Assembly: GCA_016808115.1 (NCBI GenBank)
Contig: JAEQBH010000731.1
Coordinates: 992,001-1,056,000 of the forward strand
Direction of reading: 5' to 3'
From: Tetrastigma voinierianum
Taxonomy: Eukaryota > Streptophyta > Magnoliopsida > Vitales > Vitaceae
DNA: 64,000 bases
Position 1 is the stretch's first letter. Every line of letters starts with the position of its first letter. This document shows, one piece after another, positions 48,317-58,179 of the stretch. The notes under the pieces were generated by a model. It worked only from the letters and a program-made list of their open reading frames with translations, was not told the DNA's origin and did not search any database. Made by a program: the position numbers and the translations under genes.

Positions 48317-49330
48317 TAATGCAAACGTGGTTGTTTCTTCTCTTCAGTTCTTTGGCACCAACGTTTGCGTCTTACAGAACCCTCCAACGCTTACCTGTGT
48401 GTAAAACCATCCCCTTACATTCTTCTATATGCCATGTATGTCCTTTCCCACAAGTAAAATACACCTACATAGTGCTTTGAACTTTTGCACATGGATGTTT
48501 GGGTCCCCTATAAAACTCCAGCCATCACGAGAGCACTTTTTTTGCTCACTATGGTGGATGATTTTAGTTAGGCTACTTGGACATTTCTCCTCTACCACAA
48601 ACATGATGTTTCCCGTATTTCTCCTTTTTTTTTCACACCCTTATTAAAGTCGTTCTCTGTAATAATGGTGGTGAATTTCTCAGCCAACAATTTCAATCTA
48701 TTCTTCATTCTCATGGCATTTTCCATCAACGAAGTTGCCTTCATACTCCCCAACAAAACAATGTAGTGGGAACGAAAACACCTCCTTGATACTGCACACT
48801 CCCTAATGTTTCAGGCCATGCTTCCTTCTCAGTTTTGAGGCCATGTTGTTCTAATGGCTACATCCATAATCAACCGTTTAATTACCCTCCTCTTTGCTTT
48901 CCTGGAAGACCCTTTCGAACTACTGTGTAATAAAACCCCAGGCTATAGCTTTCTCAAGGTGTTTGGATGTCTTTGTTTTGCCACCATTACTCAACCACAC
49001 AAGAATAAATTTGCCCCTCGTGCCAAGTGTATTTTTCTTGGTCTCTCTCCTAGTCAAAAGGGATATAGGCTTTATGATCTTTCCACTCATACCATATTTG
49101 TCTCTAGAGATGTCAAAGTTCATGAAAATATCTTTCCATTCAATACTATTTCTTCTCCTTCGACTTCGTTACCCATACCTATCCCTCCTTTAGATGATAA
49201 ACCAGCCATCCCTCATACACCTTTCTCCTTATTGGATGTGCACTCAAAGTCTCACAATGTTTCACATAAGCTAGAAATGAGAAAACTTAACTCTATATAA
49301 GCATGGATTAACATCCATTTAGTATGAGGC
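48317..49330 (+). pseudogene. Copia-1 integrase
   Basis: A degraded zinc-binding end at about 48370-48460 (HVCPFPQVK), catalytic-core words TMVDDFS at about 48550, CNNGGEF at about 48665 (Asp changed to Asn), LHTPQQNNVVERKHLLDTAH at 48735-48800 (third acidic residue Glu kept), then the C-terminal frame 48854-49300 with KVFGCLCFATITQPHKNKFA, KGYRLYDLSTHTIFVSRDV. Several shifts; not functional. Confidence 0.87.
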
Positions 49331-50635
49331 TTTTTGGTGGAAAAGCCCAAAAACAAAACCATGAGGACTTAAGCCTAGAGTGGATAATATCATACCAATA
49401 CAGATAAGGAATAAATCCATAAAGTTTCCCAACAAGTCCTCTCGTTCCTTTATTCATTCTTTCTTTGCAGTACTCCTGCCTCTTACTTCTTCTCCTCCTC
49501 TCCCCCCGTCTTCCTCTTTGAATTCCCCTCCTTTAGTCCCTAGACACAATGCACGACTTCGTTCTACTCCTGCTTGGCCCTTTGACTTTGTGGTCCACAT
49601 GGCTTCTGCTACTATTGATCAGTCAGGCGATGCGGTTTCTTCTCCCTATACTCCCCATTTTTCTCCATCTTATGTTTCTTTCTCGGACAATATATCCTCC
49701 ATACCTGAACCAGCTTCTTATAAACAGACTTCACATGACCCTAGCTGGTTTCAAGCTATGGAATGTGAACTTAATTCCTCGGAAAAAAAAATCTAACCTG
49801 GGAACTTACTACTCTCCCTCTGGGTAAGACCCACATTGGTTCCAAATGGGTCTACAAAACCAAATTACTTCCTGATGTCACTGTGAACAAATTTAAGGCT
49901 CGGTTGGTGGCCAAGGGCTACCATCAGATAGAAGGCATTGATTATAATGATCGGTTCTCTCCAGTGGCTAAGCTTGTTACGATTCGCTTGTTATTAACTA
50001 TTGCCACATCTAAGGCTTGACCGATACATCAGTTGGACATCAATAACCCCTTTCTCCTCGGCTTTCTTCATGAGGAGGTGTATATGATACCTCCTGATGA
50101 CTACACCAAGGCTGCCCCTAGCTAAGTCTGCCGACCACGCCGTTCTCTCTATGGCCTGAAACAGGCTTTGCGCTAATGGAATATTGAGTTTTGTTCCAAA
50201 CTTACTCAGTTTGGTTTCTCTCAATCTGCTCATGACTATTGTCTATTCATTAAGAAATATTCTCATTCATTTTTCGCTCTTCCGGTTTATGTTGATGATG
50301 TCCTCATACAGGAACTAATGAAGCTGACATTATCCAGGTTAAAAAAATTTTTGATTCCGTGTTCACTATCAAAGACCTCGGTTATACAAAGTATTTTTTT
50401 CGGTTGGAGATCGCCCGAGGTCTTGCGGCATCTATATCCATCAGCTTAAATATTTATGGATATTCTCCAAGATGCTGGCATGTTGCAGGCCAAACTTACC
50501 TCTGTTCCCATGCCCGAAGGTCACAAATTTTCTACCGATTCTCCTCTCTTATCTGATCTTGATTGCTATTGCCACCTGGTTGGTCGTCTCTTATACCTTA
50601 CCATGACACATCCCGACATTACATTTGTTATATAA
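49331..50635 (+). pseudogene. Copia-1 reverse transcriptase
   Basis: After a Ser/Pro-rich linker (49380-49700) comes [72 protein letters not shown], then HQLDINNPFLLGFLHEEVYM, RRSLYGLKQALR and the catalytic YVDD at 50288-50299. It ends at HPDITFV near 50635, where an insertion interrupts it. There are at least three stops (for example after TSKA and in the SLYGLKQ exon). Confidence 0.9.
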
Positions 50636-51275
50636 TAGCCATGGATGAAAATATCGGTTTTAACGGATATTTCGATACTTAGATTTTACGGATATATCGG
50701 AGATATATCCGTGGATATTTTCGATAATTAAAAATGATTAAAAATTAAGAATATATTTAAGTTAAATATCAAAATTATTTTGAAAGCATAGATAATAATA
50801 ATATCAATTAGATTAGATTTTTTTTTTTTACATTATTTTACTATATTTATATTTGTTTATAAAAAATTAAATTATTTTATTAAAATATATATAATTAAGA
50901 AATAGTATTTCTATGATTTATACAAAATATTTTATTCAAGAGTTAATTTTGAAATTTGGTAATTGTAATAACAATGTAAATAAGTACAATATATTTATAT
51001 ATTTATATTTAGTTATTATAAATGATTAAAGATTCCTTAAATTTATTAAAAAAACATTCATAAATAATAAAGATAATATATAAAATATTTACATTATATA
51101 TATCAAAGGTTTGCTTAGCCTAGTGGAAGAGGTTGGAATTCTGTAGTTTTAAGCAGGGTTCGAAATTTAACTTTATAGTTGATCCATATATATATTGCCG
51201 AAATTTCGGAAAATATCTTAAAAAATGGGTAAAATATTGATATATCAATGAAATATCATCGATTTTTCAAACAAC
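50636..51275. mobile_element. Insertion of about 640 bp inside Copia-1 RT, with SINE-like head
   Basis: It separates HPDITFV from QQLSQYVAAP, which are adjacent in Copia RTs. The left part (50650-50740) repeats GATATATCGG/CGGATAT words; the right end (51195-51260) has similar TATCGA words, so the ends look related but I could not define terminal repeats or the duplication. Within it, 51116-51126 (TAGCCTAGTGG) and 51157-51167 (GGTTCGAAATT) fit pol III boxes A and B. Confidence 0.55.
51110..51175 (+). repeat. tRNA-derived SINE-like head (boxes A and B)
   Basis: TAGCCTAGTGG and GGTTCGAAATT are 30 bases apart, as in tRNA-derived SINEs. No tRNA fold is complete, so it is not a tRNA gene. Confidence 0.5.
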
Positions 51276-51877
51276 TTAGTCAATATGTTGCTGCTCCATG
51301 AATCACTCATTGAGATGTAGCTCTCTATCTGCTTCGCTACCTGAGGCATTCTCCTTCCATGCACTGGTTTATTTCTTCCCAGCCACAATGATCTTCGTTT
51401 GGCTACCTATTGTGATGTTGATTGGGCTTCATGCAGAGACACTCGACGACCACTTACTGGTAATAATTGTATTCATCTTGGCTCCGCTCTTGTATACTGG
51501 AAGACAAAGAAGCAGACTAAGGTTTCTCGATCCTCCACTGAAACGGAATATCGCAGCTTAGCATCTACTGTGTGTGAGCTCTTATGGATCTTTTATATGC
51601 TTCGTGATTTTGATATCTCAATTCTTTGCCAATTCCTCTTTGGTGTGATAATTAGGTAGCTCTCCATATTATTGCTAATCTGGTCTTTCATGAACGGACC
51701 AAACACTTAGACATTGATTCTCACCTTGTTCGTGATCACTTCAAGCAATGTTTCGTTCAACCCCAGCATGTTTCCTCTCTCCTCCAACTAGCGGATATAT
51801 TTACTAAAGCTCTAGTTGCGCATCAGTTTCAGTTTTTAATCTCGAAGTTGGGGTTGCTTTCTCAACCTCCACCTTGA
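51276..51877 (+). pseudogene. Copia-1 RNase H
   Basis: Resumes with QQLSQYVAAP, then YCDVDWASCRDTRRPLTGNN, ALVYWKTKKQTKVSRSSTET, EYRSLASTVCELLWI, then HIIANLVFHERTKHLDID, HLVRDHF and LADIFTKALVAHQFQF, ending at a TGA near 51875. Catalytic Asp and Glu positions are kept but frames are shifted. Confidence 0.9.
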
Positions 51878-51883
51878 GGAGGT

Positions 51884-52047
51884 TGCGCATATATCAGATA
51901 TTCTAGACACTTCTACTTAGAATATTAATTTGTTACATGTAACTAATTTAGTTAGCTTAGTCTAGAAGTTTCCTTTCTTTATTATATATTCTTTTCATGT
52001 AATCTTCCTAATATAAGAGAAAGAAATGGATGTTTTCTTCTTCTACA
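51884..52047 (+). repeat. Copia-1 3' LTR (about 160 bp)
   Basis: Follows the purine run TTGAGGAGGT, starts TGCGCATATATC, includes a promoter-like stretch and a polyadenylation-like region, and ends near TTCTTCTACA at 52047. The partner 5' LTR is not visible, so the borders are approximate. Confidence 0.6.
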
Positions 52048-52240
52048 CGTGTCATCCTTACTCTGCTCCATCATGCTTCGAATAATCTCAACTATAGCCC
52101 AACTGTTTCAATTAAAGCTTGACGAAAAATCTGCTTGGAGGATTGCTTATGCCAGGCATTCGCCTACCAGCAAACAGGAGAAGGGAACTGTTTTGCAAAA
52201 AGTTCCTTTTACAATATGGCTACTAATCCTCACACTTCCC
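52048..52240. other. Unassigned sequence between Copia-1 and Copia-2
   Basis: About 190 bp with an open frame at 52049-52261 that shows no family features. It may be host DNA between two insertions. Confidence 0.35.
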
Positions 52241-52414
52241 AGGGAGTATATATCGAGGTAGATATACAGCGGAAGCTTGGATCATAATTAAATAAGATGT
52301 GTGATAAACTAATGTCATTATTCTTAGGGTTTACTAACCTCTTGGCATGAGATCTTCCAAGTTGTTCTGATCTTAAGCAGATCGCTGTGTGCTCAGTTAT
52401 AAGTGGGAAGATAA
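52240..52414 (-). repeat. Copia-2 3' LTR, distal part (left of CACTA-3)
   Basis: On the minus strand this should continue the LTR that begins at 58929 and is cut at 58635 by CACTA-3. The outer edge is uncertain, because the 5' LTR is outside the window; 52240 is a guess from the start of the 'gagtatatatcgaggtag' part. Confidence 0.5.
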
Positions 52415-52439
52415 CACTCTTTTCTGAGTGGCTTTTAGT

Positions 52440-53130
52440 TGGGGTCATTATTTGTAAAAGAAAATGAACCAAGTGCAACCATATGATATAGTTGCGAAAA
52501 AATGGGCTGCAACTAAGTGGCTATAGGGCGTAACTAAAGAACATGGTTACAATTTTAGTCTTGGCCCCTACTAAAAGGTGGTTGGCCTATGGATGGGCGT
52601 ACTGCGGCACCGACTAAAAGGAAATGACATGGATGGGGTTATTTTTTGCGCAACTAAAGTGGCTATGGATGGGGGCATTTTTTGGCATGGCAGGGTGGCT
52701 TTGGATGGGGTTATTTTCACGGCATACAGCTAAGAGTGGCTATGGATGGGGCATTTTGGGGCATAGCTAAAGGTTTGCTTTGGATGGGGTTATTTTTTGT
52801 GCTTGACTAAAGAGTGGCTATGGATGGGAGCATTTTTGGCGCAACTAAAAGGGTTGCTTTGGATGGGGGCATTTTCTTCAAGAGTTGCTTTTGGATGGGG
52901 TTATTTTAGCCACAACTAAAAAAAGAGTGGCTATGGATGAAATTTTTGCCTAACTAAAGAGGTGGCTATGGATGGGAGTTACTTTTTTTTGCATGACTAA
53001 GAGTGGCTATGGATAGAGGCAGTTTTTGGCGTAACTAAAAGGGTTCTTTTTTGGATAGGGCATTTTTGGCATGGCCCAAAGGTTCTTTGGATGGGGTTAT
53101 TTTTAAGCGTATTAAAGTGGCTATGATAAG
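52440..53130 (+). repeat. CACTA-3 left subterminal degenerate tandem repeats
   Basis: A unit of about 42-48 bp, roughly CAACTAAAGAGTGGCTATGG then ATGGGGGCATTTTTTGGCG, occurs about 13 times with point changes and indels. The same CAACTAAAAGTG word is found inverted at the right end. Confidence 0.85.
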
Positions 53131-53690
53131 TTTTTTTATTTGCAACTGAGAGGATATTTCACGATGAAAAAAACATCTTTGGATTACTCCCGAAACTGGC
53201 TTGTTTATTTTAAAATTAATTTAAATTTGGATTGACCCACTTGGTGACAAAACAATGAGATAGCATGGCTTAAATATTGACCAAAATATCGGTTACAAAA
53301 TATCAGAATAACTAAATCAACAAAAAATGAATAGCATTGAAAACAAAGTATTCAAGCTCTTGGCAGTGAAATATTGTTTTAGCTCGAGCTACACTAGCTT
53401 TGAAGGCTATCGTATCTGAATCATCCACGCGGCAGCGGCTGAATGTTGCGAGTGAAACCAAAATCTTCCCCATCTTTTTTCTTCTTTGAATGCGCATAAT
53501 GTCGAACCAAGCGATTTAGAGTAAATAAAGTGCATCAACGGAAAGCGATTAAGCTCTGTACGGCTAAGAAAGAAAAAGTAAAACTAAATACTCAAACATA
53601 CCCAAGATAATAAAACCAAGTAATTCCATCCAAGAAGGCTAAGCGAGAACACAAAAACGAGTAATAAACTAGAGCGGTGATAAATAAAAT
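53131..53690. other. CACTA-3 interior, no recognised gene
   Basis: No family signature. The minus-strand frame at 53312-53497 is downstream of the COQ2 C-terminal remnant and could be its 3' part. Confidence 0.35.
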
Positions 53691-53699
53691 ACTAATGAC

Positions 53700-53850
53700 T
53701 ATTATTTATGCATCGAATTGGGCCACAAGGTAGTCGATAAAAAACGGCTTTCAAGCTACTAGTGAATAACATCACAATTTTCTTCAAATTAAGTACACAC
53801 TTCCTATTGCGTCCCGGTACGGCATGATAAGTCAAGTATCCCGGATCTTG
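53700..53850 (-). pseudogene. Captured COQ2, possible C-terminal exon remnant
   Basis: On the minus strand, with frame changes, IGSVYL, EENCDVIH and TSSLKA line up in order with the IGTxDLxxxxDCxRKFVSNKWFGA end of plant 4-hydroxybenzoate polyprenyltransferases. The match is weak alone but lies at the expected place, downstream of the clearer exons. Confidence 0.45.
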
Positions 53851-54084
53851 CCCGTTAAATGCCCGAATCACGACCATTAAAGCCACATAATAAGGCCATC
53901 TTTGCTTTCAAAAAACAAAGTAAATATGAGAAGTAGTTACCATGGGCCACTATAGCGGTTGTTAGTTGCTAAGGACGGAAGAAAAAGCAAGTAAATACCA
54001 AGATCGACATTAAATCCTTTTGCGGTATAATAAGGAAATAATAAATACTTTTTTGCGGGAAGATATACACAAGAATAGATCGAG

Positions 54085-54200
54085 TTATTTCATCATGAGT
54101 CTAGCTCAAGCCGTGGGATGGAGAGAGGGTTTGTAAGAGGTGCGAGTTCAAGTCTAAATGAGGACAAATTTACACCTATAAATAAATAAGGAAGAAAAGA
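54085..54200 (+). repeat. SINE-like sequence in CACTA-3
   Basis: TAGCTCAAGCC at 54102-54112 and GAGTTCAAGTC at 54144-54154 fit pol III boxes A and B of plant tRNA-derived SINEs. It lies in an inferred intron of the captured gene. Confidence 0.5.
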
Positions 54201-54462
54201 TGACTTCTTTCATCTTACTAAATTACGGAAAAACACACATGTATTAACATCTCCTCATATCAATATAGGACAGTCATATCAACACAAAATACCATTGGAA
54301 AGAAAAGCGCCGGGCATAGAGATGGACACTCTAAATATCCCACATTGATAATTTATTTGTAACCCAGTCCATAAAATTATATTTCTTTCACTAAAATCTC
54401 TGATAGAGCATTAAGCTAGAGTGTTGTTTGGCGCCTCACATGCTACAATAAGCAGCAATATG

Positions 54463-54467
<5 letters not shown>

Positions 54468-54555
<88 letters not shown>

Positions 54556-54570
54556 TATATATATATATAA
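54468..54570. repeat. (TA)n microsatellite
   Basis: About 50 TA units with one break (TATGCTAT) near 54552. Confidence 0.97.
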
Positions 54571-54679
54571 ACTAGAAGCCAGTTCCTGTTATTGGAAGGT
54601 TCCCAAAAGAGCAAGGTTTTAATTACATTAGAAACTACAATGCATAGTAGCAAAACATTAAGTGGTTCTTGATATTAAG

Positions 54680-54850
54680 AGATAAATCACCATATTTGGT
54701 ATTGCATATTGTGTCATACACGAGTCGGCCACACTCCCGAAATGTACGATTAGAGTAATAGCGAGGATCAGGCTTATACAGCACGAGACCATCTAACAAA
54801 AAAGCTCCCCGGTTAAAAGGTTAAACCTAGATAGGCTTGAAGTACGCACG
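54680..54850 (-). pseudogene. Captured COQ2, exon with second conserved region
   Basis: Minus-strand reading with shifts: QAYLGLTFN at about 54830, then YISGVWP and LVYDTICNTKYGD at 54690-54740. Plant COQ2/PPT proteins have PQAFLGLTxNWGALLGW and YLSGVCWTLVYDTIYAHQD in this order; VYDTIYAHQD is the second Asp-rich region of UbiA-type prenyltransferases. Here the first Asp is kept (VYDTI), the following AHQD is lost or changed. The exon between this one and 55970 was not found. Confidence 0.75.
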
Positions 54851-55124
54851 AGACACAGTAGCATTGCCTAGAAATCGATTATTAGAAGGAAGTTCCTCAT
54901 CAAATAACGAGGGGAACTTTATTATGTGAGAAGCGGCCAAGCAAGATTAATAACAAAGGATTAATAGCACACTATGCTCATATCTAAAGTTGATGTAATC
55001 AAATTGACAAAATAAATCAGCAAAAAAATTAAGGAAGAATGAAGAAACAAAAAGCAGGAACTTTGTGCACGAGAAATATGAATTTATCTTATTTAACTAA
55101 TCATGGCTTCTGGTGTTCACTTCA

Positions 55125-55250
55125 CCTTTAATGGGGATACAATATTTATCCATCGGCTATGAGGCCAATTTTACGGGACATGAACCTAGGAGCCTTCTAC
55201 AATCCCACTGACCCTTTCCAGTTGAGCCAAGCTTCAAAGGCAACTAAGCT
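55125..55250 (-). repeat. SINE-like sequence in CACTA-3
   Basis: Minus strand: TGGCTCAACTGG (55218-55229) and GGTTCATGTCCC (55175-55186) fit pol III boxes A and B with normal spacing. It lies in an inferred COQ2 intron. Confidence 0.55.
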
Positions 55251-55599
55251 GTTTTGTCTCCACTTTCCTTTCGGATATAATGGAAATTATAAGTAATGTA
55301 GTGAAAGATATTCTTGATTAAAATTTTCCTTGGGCTAGGCTTCACGAGTGTTACCATAAGAAGAGAGGGAAAAATCGTGTGCCAATCACTACGTCAAATA
55401 TAAGATTACTACGAAACACTTTAATAGTAAGTAAGTTGTCGATGAAAATGGTCCTTTGACTTTGGTTAATATATTAATTCTGAAGATCGCCGATACATCA
55501 TGAAGGTCCCTGGCAAATTGAAAATATATTAATTCTTGATGAATAAATCAGCAACAATTGATACCTATAGAAAATGGTCGTGGTTGTCAGTAGAAAATG

Positions 55600-55782
55600 G
55601 TCCTTGACCTTAGTTGGCTTTTAATGATTGGGTGGGTTTAAGTGATTGAGGGGGTTGCTTTGTATAAGCGTGATTTCTTTTTGGCTTTTGTGTTTGTTGG
55701 GAAAGTGTATACTTGTTCTCCTTAGGCGCAACTTTAGCGCCTTGTTTTAATCAGGAATTTCCTTTATCTATTAAAAAAAGTG
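55600..55782 (+). mobile_element. 5'-truncated LINE-1 tail
   Basis: The stretch TTTTGGCTTTTGTGTTTG, then GTGTATACTTGTTCTCC, GCGCAACTTTAGCGCC and a short poly-A (TATTAAAAAAAG) resembles the 3' end of plant L1 LINEs. It lies in an inferred COQ2 intron. No LINE coding part is present. Confidence 0.5.
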
Positions 55783-55969
55783 ACAACAATAGGTGGTATG
55801 AATATAGAACTAATCCAATTCATTGTTTTTTCAAAGTTCATATAACAGCGACCTGTTCACGAAAACACTAATTAGGCGTTGATCCAAAAAAACAAAAAAG
55901 CGGTAAATCATTGCAAAATCTTGTTATTTAATGAAATGACCTGAAAAACACAAGTGCAAGCAACCACAC

Positions 55970-56083
55970 CTGTAATTGTTCAGTTGAAGGAGAATCCCAG
56001 ACCGGGGCGGTTTAAATCAAGAAAAGAAAGCGCGAATGTTAAAACACCACTTGCAATTAGTCTGATTTTGTGCGTTCCACACA
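55970..56083 (-). pseudogene. Captured COQ2, exon with RTKxRxIASG region
   Basis: The minus strand reads VERTK, IRLIASGVLTFALSFLDLN, then shifted LGF and LQLNNY before a GTGTGG donor at 55969. Plant COQ2 has VDRTKLRPIASGLLTPFQ and LGILLQLNNYSR here. Two single-base changes break the frame. The acceptor AG before VER has been lost. Confidence 0.8.
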
Positions 56084-56500
56084 GCCAGGATAAAAATACA
56101 TTCACATAACCATAGAGTAAAGTGAAATTTGCCTCTACCTTGTGGAAATACAAATGCAAGTACTCTGAACACTTCGAGAATAAGGAGCTGCAATTAAACT
56201 CAAGTGGTTTTGAGAATAACAAAAGCGAGAAATACACATACATGAAAAAGCCATGATTCTTTGTCATCCCGATCCGCATTACAGGGAATCGTAGTTCACC
56301 AAATAAAATACAAATATAATTGCATTGACCAAGGAAGGCGAAAGCATAAAATAATATCTGGATCAAGCATTCTATGGAGAACCATCCACTAAATGTAATT
56401 TTAGCAAACACTTACAAAAACAAATCATGGAAAATAATATGAACATATGAGAAGGCAAATAAAGCAGATTTTCACCCAAGGAAGCAAAATGGTAAAGTAC

Positions 56501-56631
56501 CTTAGGATCAATATCCTGATCAAGGAGGTCATTTATGGTACATCCAGCACCTCTTTATAGCAAAGCTCGGTGCGAATAGTGCGACAATAAATATCGAGGG
56601 AATTGTCGGGGGTTGCGGCGGTGTAATTGAC
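56501..56631 (-). pseudogene. Captured COQ2, exon with the Asp-rich prenyltransferase motif
   Basis: The minus strand reads SIT at the start and RGAGCTINDLLDQDIDPK at the end, just before a GTACTT donor (56500). NDLLDQDID is the NDxxDxxxD diphosphate/Mg-binding motif of UbiA-type 4-hydroxybenzoate polyprenyltransferase (COQ2/PPT), the enzyme that joins the side chain to the ring in mitochondrial ubiquinone synthesis. The acceptor CTAG lies at 56632-56635. A frame change lies between VALF and RGAGC. Confidence 0.88.
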
Positions 56632-57072
56632 CTAGAGCGATAAGCATAGGTCTTGTGAGTATAAGAATGTGCAATCAAAGCATACCAACCTTAATTCATC
56701 AGGCTATTAAGAAACCATATAAGCTCATGCACAAATCGGATATGCTCGGGAAAATAGACACCGATGATTTGGAACAACGAGGCGCACGAACCAGGCCCAT
56801 ATGGAATGAATCACGAACACAAGAAGATCACAGGATGACAATATTGCAAATTCACGACCTATGTGTGGGGCGTGAGAGCGAGAGCGGGGATAAAATATGG
56901 ATGCGGCTGACTCAAGGAGGTTGTCTGTAAAGCATCATGAGGGTGCAACAATTGTGCCACATCTCTGGTCGATTAGGGTTATAATATAATTATTTGATTA
57001 TTCAAAGAATTTAATCTCTTTTAATTTTGTGTAACCAACCAAACGAGCTAAAGAAAAACGGATAATCCTTAC

Positions 57073-57610
57073 CACATACATGGCCAAGCAAGCAGACCAC
57101 ATCCCGATGACATCAGCTGAACAAGGCGGCGTAAGGGACCTTTGCCGGGAGATATAAATCAATCCATAATGAGTCTTGAATCTTTGGCCTTTCTCCGCCA
57201 CCGTCATCTTCTCCGATCCTCATCATCCTTCGGCAACATCGGGCGAGGATGTAGAGACCGACACGAATCTGCAAATTAGCCACGTGACCAAATTTGAAAA
57301 TTTCACAGGAAACCGGCTCAATTTTCGAGAAATTGATAGTAGTAAGTATGTTTGAAGGATTTGATAGGAGAAGCAGAACATGATTAAGTCGGAGTTTAGG
57401 AATGGGGCTAGGGTTTGAAAATGTAAAGAGAGAGGAGTGAAGAGGAGAGAGGAAGAAGAAGATTGTAGGAACTTTTCGAGAGGAATGACGGGAGCGCCCA
57501 GTGGCTGCATTTTTAGTAAAGGAAGAGTCGGCGCAGGTTGCTCGGTGGTATCATTCAAATTCTTTTCATCTCGAGTGAAATAGCGGGAACCTTCAATGCC
57601 AATTTCCATG
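57073..57610 (-). pseudogene. Captured COQ2, first exon and likely 5' part
   Basis: The minus strand reads GGGERPKIQDSLWIDLYLPA, KV then, after small frame changes, IGMW and LLAWPCMW (codons CTGCTTGCTTGGCCATGTATGTG), with a GTAAGG donor at 57072. Plant COQ2 has SWIDLYLPEEV and DKPIGTWLLAWPCMWSIAL. The exon ends in TG and the next begins with G-TCA-ATT, which rebuilds W-S-I exactly. Upstream (57223-57609) an open frame could hold the transit-peptide region (LICRFVSVSTSSPDV), which I infer only from position. Confidence 0.85.
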
Positions 57611-57619
57611 CACAGAGTC

Positions 57620-58179
57620 GGTATGGCTCACGGAAAGGAGTTTGGGTGAGAAAGTGAGAGAGGCTTTTCTCCGTTTAATGAAACGGTTGAACTTGCACTT
57701 TTGATAAAGCAATGGGTAAAAATTAATCATAGTTCAAGATTCAGAGAGAAATGGCGAAGAGTACGAGGAAAGGGATGCCCCTATCACTTCACTGACTGCC
57801 CACCGCTGCTTTCCTACCGCCTTCTTTTATAGACCCTTTCTGGCTTTCTTAGCCTGCCCTAATTCGAGTTTTGAACAAAAATGGTTATTTAAAAAAATAA
57901 TAATAATTACAAATATTAATCTAAAACCAAAATAATTTAACAGCATCACCTCAAGCTCCCCATCAATATCCTGAATCTTATACAACAATCAAAGCCACCA
58001 GTGCTGTCATACTCATTGACTACGGTATTAACTTAAAAAAAATTTCAATATGGTACAGGCGCTCTACTTTGAGTAGTTTGTTTTCAAGTATTTTGGTAAT
58101 TTTAAAAGAATTATGTATTAGTTTATGACAAGACTCCAATTTCCTTAATTTAATAAAACATGTTTGCCCAAAAAACAGA
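57620..58179 (-). other. CACTA-3 interior upstream of captured COQ2
   Basis: Non-coding. The minus strand has pyrimidine and AGAGAG-type stretches around 57640-57780 that could be the promoter and 5' untranslated part captured with COQ2. From 57890 it is AT-rich without recognised features. Confidence 0.4.

Noticed and set aside
51110..51175. Possible tRNA gene
   Set aside because: Only boxes A and B are present; no acceptor stem or anticodon arm can be formed, so a SINE head is the better reading.
56655..56930. 91-residue + strand open frame
   Set aside because: It lies in the inferred COQ2 intron on the opposite strand and shows no domain.
53312..57609. A functional host COQ2 gene
   Set aside because: Exons are frameshifted, one acceptor AG is lost, one expected exon is missing, and the block is framed by CACTA subterminal repeats; sequence errors could account for part of the damage, which is why the read check is suggested.
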